Shown in pieces: positions 1-6,356 of a stretch of DNA of 7,157 nt. The stretch covers positions 1-7,157 of the forward strand of contig JAEEQI010000125.1 of assembly GCA_016285215.1 (NCBI GenBank). The letters are read 5' to 3'. The translations under genes were made by a program, and so were the position numbers. Source of the stretch: Bacteroidales bacterium (GTDB lineage: Bacteria > Bacteroidota > Bacteroidia > Bacteroidales > UBA932). How positions within the stretch are numbered: position 1 is the first letter of the stretch; the number at the start of each line of letters is the position of its first letter. The notes under the pieces are model-generated. The model saw only the letters and a list, made by a program, of their open reading frames with translations. It ran no database searches and was not told where the DNA came from.

Positions 1-1
1 G

Positions 2-127
2 CACATCCACCTGGTCCCGCTCCAGACAGAAGGAGACCTGGACTTCCGCAAGGCCAAGCTCAAGCTGGAGCCCGAAGAGATGAAAACCATTGCCAATAAA
101 ATTCTTACCGAGTATGAAAAGCTTTAA
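2..127 (+). CDS. HIT-family hydrolase, C-terminal fragment (5' end outside window)
   Basis: An open frame enters from the left edge and ends at a TAA (125-127), giving 41 residues. It begins HIHLVPL, which matches the last two histidines of the histidine triad (H-x-H-x-H-x-x) of HIT proteins. The rest, rich in Lys and Glu and ending KILTEYEKL, resembles the C-terminal helix of Bacteroidota Hint-like HIT proteins. HIT proteins bind nucleotides and hydrolyse phosphoramidate or nucleotidyl bonds such as AMP-lysine; the second visible histidine (codon 8-10) would be the nucleophile or its neighbour in the triad. The 3' end overlaps the start of the next gene by 14 bases in another frame, so the two are probably co-transcribed. 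The physiological substrate cannot be inferred. Family assignment is fairly firm despite the short length. Confidence 0.8.
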   Translation, partial: HIHLVPLQTEGDLDFRKAKLKLEPEEMKTIANKILTEYEKL

Positions 128-1223
128 GCTGATGGCCGCCGCAGCCCTGGTGGTGCTCACCGCCGCCTGCGGAAAGAATACCAAGATTGAAGGAACCCTC
201 TTTGAAACCCCCAACAGCCAGGTAACTGTGAAGCTGCTGGATGTGAACCGTTTCCAGGTTCTGGACTCCGTTAAGACGGACGCCAAGGGTCACTTCTCCT
301 ATTCCCTGGACCTCAAGAAGGCCCAGCCCGAGTTTGTGTATCTCTTCTATGGAGACCGCCAGATTGCCTCCCTCCTTCTGCAGAAGGGTGACAAGGTGAA
401 GGTGCAGACTGATACCCTGGGCGTTTACAGCGTAGAAGGTTCCGAAGAATCCCTCAAGCTTCAGAAAGTGGAGCAGGAATACAGCGCTTTCATTCGTGAT
501 ATGGAGCGCATCATCACCCGCGAGCACGACCCTGAGGCTTCCCTGAGCCGCCGGTATGTGGCTTACTACAGAGACCGTATGGCCTATGTGATGGGCAACA
601 CCAAGTCCCTCACCGTGGTCCCCGTGCTGTTCCAGCAGGTGAACCCCACCTTCCCGGTGTTTGGCCAGACCACGGACGGCATTATGATGCAGGCCGTGTG
701 CGATTCCCTCAAGACCGTGTATCCCGAGTCCCGCTATGTGAAGGCTTTGGAGAAGGAGGCCCAGCGCCGCATCAACATCCTGGACGTGAACGCCAAGATC
801 CAGGGCGCAGAGGAAATTGGTTACATTGACATCAATCTTCCCGGCATTGACGGTAAGAATATCAAGCTCTCCGAGAAGCTGGGAGATGTGACCATGGTAT
901 ATTTCTGGGAGGCAACGGCCGAGCAGAAAATGTTTAACCTGGATGCCCTGGTGCCCATTTATGAGCAGTACCACAAGAAGGGCTTCGAGGTGTACGCCGT
1001 TTCCCTGGACAGCGACAAGGCTGCCTGGGCTTCGGCCATCCGCAACCAGCAGCTGCCCTGGGTGAACGTATGTGACACCCGCGGTGCCCAGTCTCCTTAT
1101 GTGACTTCTTACGGCATTGGCAGCCTGCCTATGGTGTGGTTCATTGTAGACGGCAATGTGGACGGCAACGCCAAGGTCCGCAACGCCAACGACATCCGCG
1201 ATTACCTGCGTAAAAAGCTGTAA
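114..1223 (+). CDS. Lipoprotein with DUF4369-like N-terminus and thioredoxin-like domain lacking CXXC
   Basis: This is a predicted 369-residue exported lipoprotein. I chose the ATG at 114 over the in-frame ATG at 90 because it gives a compact type II signal peptide: MKSFK, a hydrophobic run, then LTAAC with the lipidated cysteine at residue 19. The -3 residue is Thr, slightly off the ideal lipobox. No acidic residues follow the cysteine, so there is no Bacteroidota surface-export signal and a periplasmic position is likely. Residues about 24-110 are beta-rich and resemble the DUF4369 domain; residues about 120-225 are helical. Residues about 240-369 look like a TlpA/thioredoxin fold: VYFWEATAEQK (263-272), a central strand VYAVSLD, and the cis-proline stretch SLPMVWFI (Pro339). 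The two CXXC cysteines are replaced by Ala269 and Lys272, so thiol-disulphide exchange is not expected. A binding or structural role is an inference. The stop overlaps the tsaB start by one base. Confidence 0.8.
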   Translation: MKSFKLMAAAALVVLTAACGKNTKIEGTLFETPNSQVTVKLLDVNRFQVLDSVKTDAKGHFSYSLDLKKAQPEFVYLFYGDRQIASLLLQKGDKVKVQTDTLGVYSVEGSEESLKLQKVEQEYSAFIRDMERIITREHDPEASLSRRYVAYYRDRMAYVMGNTKSLTVVPVLFQQVNPTFPVFGQTTDGIMMQAVCDSLKTVYPESRYVKALEKEAQRRINILDVNAKIQGAEEIGYIDINLPGIDGKNIKLSEKLGDVTMVYFWEATAEQKMFNLDALVPIYEQYHKKGFEVYAVSLDSDKAAWASAIRNQQLPWVNVCDTRGAQSPYVTSYGIGSLPMVWFIVDGNVDGNAKVRNANDIRDYLRKKL

Positions 1224-1909
1224 TGGCCCGCATTCTCCTCATTGAGACATCTACTTCGGTCCTGTCCGTGGCATTAGCCGTTGACGGGACCGTTGTGGCA
1301 GAACGCATCTGCCGGGAGCCCCGTATGCAGGCTTCCCTCACCGCCCCGCTGGTAAAGGAAGTGCTGGACGAGGCCGGCCTCAAAGCCCCGGACTGCGATG
1401 CCATAGCCGTGAGCTCCGGCCCGGGTTCCTACACGGGACTCCGGGTGGGCGTGTCCACCGCCAAGGGCCTGGCTTTTGGTGCCGGAAAGCCCCTCATAGC
1501 CGTGGGAACTCTTGACGTTCTGGTTAGCGCTTGTCATTCTGAGCGAAGCGAAGAATCTCCCCTCTATATAGTACCTATGATTGACGCTCGCCGTATGGAG
1601 GTGTATACCGCGGTTTACAGCGCAGCAGGGGAGCGGCTCACGGAGATTGAATCCCATATCATCGGCCCGGATTCTTTTGCCCCTTATCTTGAAAAAGGAA
1701 AGGTGCTTTTTGTGGGCGACGGTGCCCTCAAGGGAAAGGATGTGATTGCGCATCCCAATGCCCTTTTTGAGGAGGCGTTCCCGCTGGCCAGGTATATGGC
1801 GCCCCGGGCCCGGAAGGCCTTTGAAGAGGGTAAATTTGAAAATCTGGCGTACTTTGAACCCTTCTACTTGAAGGACTTTATTCCTACCACGCCTAAGAAG
1901 CTATTGTAA
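1223..1909 (+). CDS. tsaB: tRNA threonylcarbamoyladenosine biosynthesis protein TsaB
   Basis: TsaB (YeaZ) is the non-catalytic ASKHA-fold partner of TsaD. With TsaE it transfers threonylcarbamoyl to A37 of ANN-decoding tRNAs in the cytoplasm. The 228-residue length is typical. Recognisable parts are the N-terminal strand ILLIETSTSVLSVAL (residues 4-18), the core AVSSGPGSYTGLRVGVSTAKG (62-82) that identifies the family, and PMIDARRMEVYTAVY (118-132). The ATG overlaps the preceding TAA (TAATG), indicating translational coupling. Residues 104-112 (CHSERSEES) are encoded by a dispersed DNA repeat, described separately. They lie in the loop between VGTLDVL and the PMIDARR strand, where family members vary, so the protein is probably still functional. 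The 3' end overlaps the convergent CvpA-family gene by 17 bases. Confidence 0.95.
   Translation: MARILLIETSTSVLSVALAVDGTVVAERICREPRMQASLTAPLVKEVLDEAGLKAPDCDAIAVSSGPGSYTGLRVGVSTAKGLAFGAGKPLIAVGTLDVLVSACHSERSEESPLYIVPMIDARRMEVYTAVYSAAGERLTEIESHIIGPDSFAPYLEKGKVLFVGDGALKGKDVIAHPNALFEEAFPLARYMAPRARKAFEEGKFENLAYFEPFYLKDFIPTTPKKLL
1532..1559 (+). repeat. Dispersed HSERSEES-type repeat unit inside tsaB
   Basis: Positions 1532-1559 read TGTCATTCTGAGCGAAG followed by CGAAGAATCTC. I recognise this as the short dispersed repeat, usually intergenic and often paired as an inverted repeat, that produces the peptide HSERSEES in many predicted proteins from Bacteroidota and other phyla. Here it is a single arm. 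I find no reverse-complement partner (GAGATTCTTCG...) in the nearby sequence, so no hairpin is expected. It reads through in frame within tsaB and adds residues 104-112. Recognition rests on memory of the motif, not a search. Confidence 0.75.
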
Positions 1910-2390
1910 GCAGCTGCTTGAGGTAGGGGAATACGAAATAGCCAAAGTCTTTGAGGGCTCCGTATAGCAGGGATTCCTGCAATACGGGGCCTTTTACTAG
2001 GCCGAATTTGACGTTCACCGTGTCAAACATAATGATGATGAGACCAATGACCACGGCCGAAACGGCAATGCTGAACACCAGTCCCAGCACCTTGTTGAGC
2101 CAGCCCAGGGAGGCTTTTTCTACGGCGGCGGTAATGAGTTTGGCCACAAACATAACCACCAGCAGCACCAGAACCAGCACGGCGGCAAAGCCCAGGATGT
2201 TGAGGACGGTTTGCGAAACGGTGAGGTATTGCGATAGCCACGTGCAGGCAGCGCCGGAGAACTTGAAAGCCAGGTACACGCTTAACACAATGCCTACCAG
2301 CGTGATAGCTTGCTCCAGAAATCCCTTTGAAATGCCCCGGATGATGCCCGGAATAAAGAGAACAAGGATAACGATATCCAGCGTGTTCAT
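1893..2390 (-). CDS. CvpA-family integral membrane protein
   Basis: This is a 165-residue, very hydrophobic protein on the minus strand with the ATG at 2390-2388 and TAG ending at 1893. It begins MNTLDIVILVLFIPGIIRGISKG, the typical CvpA opening: a first membrane segment with a small-residue turn and then the RG..KGFLEQ motif. Membrane segments fall at about residues 3-19, 28-45, 63-90 (long, perhaps tilted) and 101-123. A C-terminal soluble part contains ESLLYGALKDFG, resembling the conserved Ser/Leu stretch of the family. In E. coli CvpA is needed for colicin V production and influences purF-linked and envelope-stress phenotypes; the biochemical role is unknown. The gene is monocistronic here, convergent with tsaB (17-bp overlap) and divergent from ileS. 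Family assignment is good, but function should be treated as unknown. Confidence 0.88.
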   Translation of the reverse strand: MNTLDIVILVLFIPGIIRGISKGFLEQAITLVGIVLSVYLAFKFSGAACTWLSQYLTVSQTVLNILGFAAVLVLVLLVVMFVAKLITAAVEKASLGWLNKVLGLVFSIAVSAVVIGLIIIMFDTVNVKFGLVKGPVLQESLLYGALKDFGYFVFPYLKQLLTIAS

Positions 2391-2393
2391 TGC

Positions 2394-2424
2394 TTGCCTA
2401 AATCAGTAATTATTTATAACTTTG
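2394..2424 (+). promoter_or_regulatory. Probable ileS promoter (Bacteroidota sigma-ABfr type)
   Basis: TAACTTTG at 2417-2424 fits the Bacteroidota -7 consensus TAnnTTTG exactly. CTTG at 2394-2397 lies 19 bases upstream, matching three of four bases of the -33 TTTG. Transcription would start near 2430, giving ileS a leader of about 28 bases. The leader is A-rich with no Shine-Dalgarno, which is normal in this phylum. Confidence 0.55.
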
Positions 2425-2441
2425 TGAAATATTTTAGGATA

Positions 2442-2470
2442 CAAAATTAGCAAAAAATATGACATTCAAA
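2442..2470 (-). promoter_or_regulatory. Possible promoter for the CvpA-family gene
   Basis: Read on the minus strand, 2449-2442 is TAATTTTG, an exact TAnnTTTG match. A TTTG lies at 2470-2467, 17 bases upstream, slightly shorter than the usual 19-21. Initiation near 2436 would give a leader of about 45 bases. The upstream element would overlap the first codons of ileS, so the two divergent promoters would share DNA. The AT-rich background makes chance matches likely, hence modest confidence. Confidence 0.35.
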
Positions 2471-5400
2471 GAATACAAGGGGCTGGATTTGACCGAATGT
2501 GGGAACAACGTCCTGCAGCGCTGGAAGCAGATGCACGCTTTTGAGCGCTCGCTGGAACTGCGTGAAGGGGCCCCTGAGTTCATTTTCTTCGAAGGCCCGC
2601 CCAGCGCCAACGGTATGCCCGGTATCCACCACGTGATGGCCCGTTCCATCAAGGATGCCATCTGCCGCTATAAATCGCAGACCGGTTACAAAGTGAACCG
2701 CCGCGCCGGCTGGGATACCCACGGCCTCCCTGTAGAACTGGGTGTAGAGAAGAAACTGGGCATCACCAAGGCAGATATCGGAACCAAGGTGTCCGTGGCA
2801 GAATACAACGCCACCTGCCGCAAAGAGGTGATGAAATATACCAAGGAGTGGGTCAATATGACCGAGCGTGTAGGTTATTGGGTAGATATGATGGACCCGT
2901 ATATCACCTACGACAACCGCTACATCGAGACCCTCTGGTACCTCCTCCAGAAGATTTACAACAAAGGCCTGCTGTATAAGGGCTATACCATTCAGCCGTA
3001 TTCTCCCACGGACGGTACGGGCCTGAGCTCCCACGAGCTCAACCAGCCCGGCTGCTATAAGGACGTAAGCGACACCACGGCCACCGTCCAGTTTGAGGTA
3101 ATCAAAGACGGCGCATCCCAGCCGCTGTACGGCACGTATGTGTATCCTGTCTATTTCCTGGCCTGGACCACCACGCCCTGGACCCTTCCGTCCAATACCG
3201 CCCTGTGCGTAGGACCGGAAATAGAGTACGTCCGCGTACTTTCCCTCAACCCTTACACCGGCGCCCCCGCCGTGTATGTGCTGGCCAAGGATCTGGTGGG
3301 CACCTGGTTCAACCCCAAGGGAGAGAACGCTCCCCTGGAGAGCTACCAGAAGGGAGACAAGGTGGTTCCCTGGAAGCTCCTGGGCGGCAGCTGGAAAGGC
3401 TCCGAGCTCGTGGGCATCCGCTATCACCAGCTCATTCCCTGGTTCAAGCCGGACGGAGAAGCCTTCCGCGTGATCTCCGGAGACTATGTAACCACTTCCG
3501 AAGGTACGGGCATCGTACACATTGCCCCCACCTTTGGTGCAGACGATAAGCGTGTGGCCGCTGCCGCCGGCATCGGTGCCATCATGCCCATTGATAAGGA
3601 CGGCAATCCCCAGGCCCAGGTAGACCGCCAGGGCCGCTTCTTCCGCCTGGAAGATATGGATCCCGCCTACGCCGCCACGGTTGACCCTTCCTACAAGGAG
3701 TATTCGGGCCGATACGTGAAAGCCGGCTACAAGCAGTACTTCGAGCACGTAGAAGAAGAAGGAACGCTGGACATTGACCTTTGCGTAATGATGAAGGCCG
3801 ATGGCAGAGCCTTCAAGGTGCTCAAGCACGTACACAGCTATCCGCACAGCTGGAGAACGGACCTCCCCGTGCTCTACTATCCGCTGGACAGCTGGTTCAT
3901 CAAAGCTTCGGCCGTAAAGGACGAGATGGTGAAGCTCAACCAGCAGATTGTCTGGAAGCCCGCCTCCACCGGTACCGGCCGCTTTGGCCAGTGGCTGGAG
4001 AACATCCAGGACTGGAACCTCAGCCGCAGCCGCTACTGGGGCACCCCGCTGCCCATCTGGCGCACCGAGGACGGTAAGGAAGAGATTTGTATCGGTTCCG
4101 TCAAGGAACTCTACGCAGAGATAGAGAAGGCCGTAGCCGCCGGCGTTATGTCCTCCAACCCGCTCAAGGAGAAGGGCTTTGATCCCGAGGATATGAGCCT
4201 GGAGAACTACAACAAGATAGACCTCCACCGCCCTGTAGTGGACGAGATTTTCCTCGTATCCCGCAGCGGCAAGAAGATGACCCGTGAAACGGACCTCATT
4301 GACGTGTGGTTCGATTCCGGAGCTATGCCTTACGCCCAGGAAGGCCTCCGCAACCTGGACAGCCCCGCCTTTGGCGCCACGGCAGACTTCATTGCAGAAG
4401 GCGTGGACCAGACCCGCGGCTGGTTCTATACCCTGCACGCCATCCACACTATGATTTCCGGAACGCCCGCCTTCAAGCGCGTTATCTCCAACGGTCTGGT
4501 GCTGGACAAGAACGGCAACAAGATGAGCAAGCGCCTGGGCAATGCGGTAGATCCGTTTATGGCCCTGGATACGTACGGCGCAGACGCCCTGCGCTGGTAT
4601 ATGCTCACCAACGCCGAGCCCTGGGACAACCTCAAATTTGACGAAACCGGAGTAGCAGACGTGCGCCGCAAATTCTTCGGCACCCTCTACAATACCTACG
4701 CCCTGTTCGCCGTTTACGCCAACATCGACAACTTCGACCCGTCCGCCCCGGAGATTCCCGTCGCGCAGCGCCCCGAGTTCGACCGTTGGATTATCAGCAA
4801 CCTCCATTCCCTCATCAAGAAGGTGGAGGCCTGTTACGAAGACTACAATGTGACCGACGCCGGTCGTATGATCCAGGACTTTGTCTGCGACGACCTAAGT
4901 AATTGGTATGTCCGCCTGAACCGTAAACGTTTCTGGGGCGGCAAGATGGACGAGGATAAGCTGTCTGCCTACCAGACTCTGATGGAAGCACTTGTGGATG
5001 TGGCTGTTATGGCCGCTCCGATAGCGCCTTTCTACATGGATCGTCTCTATTTGGATCTTGTTCCGGATGGGGAGGAGTCTGTGCATTATGTCATGATGCC
5101 CGAAAGCGATCCTTCCGTCATTGATCCTGATCTTGAGGAAAGGATGGCTTTGGCGCAGAAGGCGACCTCGATGGTCTTGGCTCTTCGCCGCAAGGTTTCG
5201 ATCAAGGTTCGCCAACCTCTTTCGAAGTTGGTCATTCCTGTCATCTCAGACAAGGTTCGCGCCCAGCTTGAGCAGGTCAAGGGGATCATTCTTGGCGAGG
5301 TCAATGTCAAGGAGGCCGAGTTCATATCCGACACTACCGGCATCATCACCAAGAAGATCAAGCCGAATTTCAAGACTCTCGGTAAGGTTTACGGCAAGCA

Positions 5401-5902
5401 GATGAAGGAAATCGCGGGAGCCTTCGCCCCTCTCGATCAGGCCGTCATCTCCGACATTCAAACCGCTCAAGCGGCTGGTAATGAATATGTTCTGCCTTTG
5501 CCTTCCGGTGATGTCGTCCTTGGCCCTTTGGACTACGAGATCTCCTCTGAGGACATGCCAGGATGGCTCGTGGCCACCGAAGGACCTCTCACCATCGCTC
5601 TTGACATCCAGATCACTGAAGACCTGAAGAAAGAGGGTGTGGCGAGGGAGTTGATCAACCGGATCCAGAATCTCAGAAAAGACAGTGGATTTGAGGTGAC
5701 TGATAAAATAGAAGTTATTATATTTGCAGACGAAAAAGCGAGTGGTGAGATAACGCCCGCTTTGGAAGTTTACAAGGAATATGTCTCAGCCCAGACTCTC
5801 GCGATTTCAATAGCGGTGGAGGATCTGGCGGGCGCTCCCGAAGGAGCGGCTGATGTGGAGTGGGATGAGGGCGCTTTGAGAATGGTGCTGAATAGAAGAT
5901 AA
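2459..5902 (+). CDS. ileS: Isoleucyl-tRNA synthetase, eukaryote-like IleRS2 type with GXHH signature
   Basis: This cytoplasmic class I synthetase charges tRNA-Ile with isoleucine. At 1147 residues it is the usual length for the eukaryote-like bacterial form, longer than E. coli IleRS. The Rossmann ATP site shows PPSANGMPGIHH with the signature Gly55-Ile-His-His58, a swap of the normal HXGH. The second signature KMSKR is at 688-692. The CP1 editing domain is marked by WTTTPWTLPSN (236-246) and GTGIVHIAPTFGADD (349-363). The anticodon-binding region includes DDLSNWYVRLNRKRFW (811-826) and, near the end, ARELINRIQNLRKDSGF. The C-terminal four-cysteine zinc domain of IleRS1 is absent. Codon choice changes abruptly at about residue 813: the last third uses TTG/CTT for Leu and never GTA for Val, unlike the first two thirds. 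The frame is intact and all motifs are present, so it should be functional. Two genes follow in the same direction. Confidence 0.97.
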   Translation: MTFKEYKGLDLTECGNNVLQRWKQMHAFERSLELREGAPEFIFFEGPPSANGMPGIHHVMARSIKDAICRYKSQTGYKVNRRAGWDTHGLPVELGVEKKLGITKADIGTKVSVAEYNATCRKEVMKYTKEWVNMTERVGYWVDMMDPYITYDNRYIETLWYLLQKIYNKGLLYKGYTIQPYSPTDGTGLSSHELNQPGCYKDVSDTTATVQFEVIKDGASQPLYGTYVYPVYFLAWTTTPWTLPSNTALCVGPEIEYVRVLSLNPYTGAPAVYVLAKDLVGTWFNPKGENAPLESYQKGDKVVPWKLLGGSWKGSELVGIRYHQLIPWFKPDGEAFRVISGDYVTTSEGTGIVHIAPTFGADDKRVAAAAGIGAIMPIDKDGNPQAQVDRQGRFFRLEDMDPAYAATVDPSYKEYSGRYVKAGYKQYFEHVEEEGTLDIDLCVMMKADGRAFKVLKHVHSYPHSWRTDLPVLYYPLDSWFIKASAVKDEMVKLNQQIVWKPASTGTGRFGQWLENIQDWNLSRSRYWGTPLPIWRTEDGKEEICIGSVKELYAEIEKAVAAGVMSSNPLKEKGFDPEDMSLENYNKIDLHRPVVDEIFLVSRSGKKMTRETDLIDVWFDSGAMPYAQEGLRNLDSPAFGATADFIAEGVDQTRGWFYTLHAIHTMISGTPAFKRVISNGLVLDKNGNKMSKRLGNAVDPFMALDTYGADALRWYMLTNAEPWDNLKFDETGVADVRRKFFGTLYNTYALFAVYANIDNFDPSAPEIPVAQRPEFDRWIISNLHSLIKKVEACYEDYNVTDAGRMIQDFVCDDLSNWYVRLNRKRFWGGKMDEDKLSAYQTLMEALVDVAVMAAPIAPFYMDRLYLDLVPDGEESVHYVMMPESDPSVIDPDLEERMALAQKATSMVLALRRKVSIKVRQPLSKLVIPVISDKVRAQLEQVKGIILGEVNVKEAEFISDTTGIITKKIKPNFKTLGKVYGKQMKEIAGAFAPLDQAVISDIQTAQAAGNEYVLPLPSGDVVLGPLDYEISSEDMPGWLVATEGPLTIALDIQITEDLKKEGVARELINRIQNLRKDSGFEVTDKIEVIIFADEKASGEITPALEVYKEYVSAQTLAISIAVEDLAGAPEGAADVEWDEGALRMVLNRR
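4895..4992. other. Composition and codon-usage breakpoint within ileS
   Basis: Before this interval the ileS codons are GC-rich. By hand count, about 20 valines use GTA, and only about 4 of nearly 60 leucines use TTG or CTT. After it, GTA is absent and 18 of 33 leucines (from codon 813 onward) are TTG or CTT. The same pattern continues through the next two genes. The edge can be placed between the last 5'-style codons before 4895 and the first CTT at 4988-4993. It falls in or just after the conserved stretch coding DDLSNWYVRLNRKRFWGG. Confidence 0.7.
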
Positions 5903-5927
5903 CAACCTGATTTATAGTTTTTTTGCC

Positions 5928-6356
5928 ATGTCAGAAGACATAAAAGAGAATGCGGTTCCCGAAGTGGAGAAGACGCGTTATAGCGATGATGAGCTTGCCG
6001 AGTTCAAGGTCATTATCAATGAGAAGTTGGATAAGGCTCGGAAGGAATATAACACCCTTCGCCAGGTGATCATGCACAATGGCAGCAATGACATTGAGGA
6101 CACCACGCCGTCTTTCAAGACCGTTGAGGACGACGGGGCTTATCAGCTTTCCAAAGAAGAGGCCAGCCAGCTCGCCCAGCGGCAGTACAAGTTCATCCAG
6201 AATCTTGAGGCCGCCCTTGTCCGCATTGAGAACAAGACTTACGGCATCTGCCGTGTGACCGGGAAACTTATCCCCAAGGAGAGGCTGCGTCTCGTTCCGC
6301 ACGCCACCTTGACAGTTGAAGCCAAAGAGATGCTCGCCAAAAAAGGCCGCAACTAG
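5928..6356 (+). CDS. TraR/DksA-family regulator with a single remaining zinc-finger cysteine
   Basis: This 142-residue protein has the DksA layout. There is an acidic N-terminus, a long charged helical region (about 20-100) that would form the coiled coil reaching into the RNA polymerase secondary channel, and a C-terminal globular end, YGICRVTGKLIPKERLRLVPHAT. In E. coli DksA four cysteines (CxxC...CxxC) hold zinc. Here the equivalent positions appear to be Cys108, Thr111, Thr129 and Ala132, so classical zinc binding is unlikely. This fits the cysteine-poor form common in Bacteroidota, which may fold without metal. The inferred role is transcription control at rRNA and other promoters, perhaps with ppGpp. 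It starts 26 bases after ileS and its TAG overlaps the lspA GTG, suggesting an ileS-dksA-lspA operon. Codon use matches the 3' part of ileS. Confidence 0.88.
   Translation: MSEDIKENAVPEVEKTRYSDDELAEFKVIINEKLDKARKEYNTLRQVIMHNGSNDIEDTTPSFKTVEDDGAYQLSKEEASQLAQRQYKFIQNLEAALVRIENKTYGICRVTGKLIPKERLRLVPHATLTVEAKEMLAKKGRN

Noticed and set aside
90..113. Upstream ATG that would lengthen the lipoprotein by eight residues
   Set aside because: The prefix MPIKFLPS is encoded inside the HIT gene and weakens the signal peptide; the ATG at 114 gives the standard Lys-containing n-region, hydrophobic core and lipobox cysteine.
105..974. 289-codon open frame on the minus strand opposite the lipoprotein gene
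   Set aside because: It lacks recognisable domains, is His/Gly/Leu-rich as expected from reading GC-biased codons backwards, and lies opposite a convincing signal-peptide-bearing gene.
1908..1919. Perfect 12-bp palindrome AAGCAGCTGCTT at the tsaB stop as a terminator or operator
   Set aside because: There is no loop and no T tract, and it lies within CvpA-family coding DNA (Lys-Gln-Leu-Leu codons), so chance is a sufficient explanation.
3205..3549. Plus-strand Arg-rich open frames within ileS (also 3781-4077 and 4306-4641)
   Set aside because: These are out-of-frame readings of GC-rich ileS codons with no start context or domain; the real frame carries every synthetase motif.
5915..5925. 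TAGTTTTTTTG before the DksA-like gene as a separate promoter
   Set aside because: Spacing does not fit TAnnTTTG, and transcription would begin at or inside the start codon; read-through from ileS is simpler.
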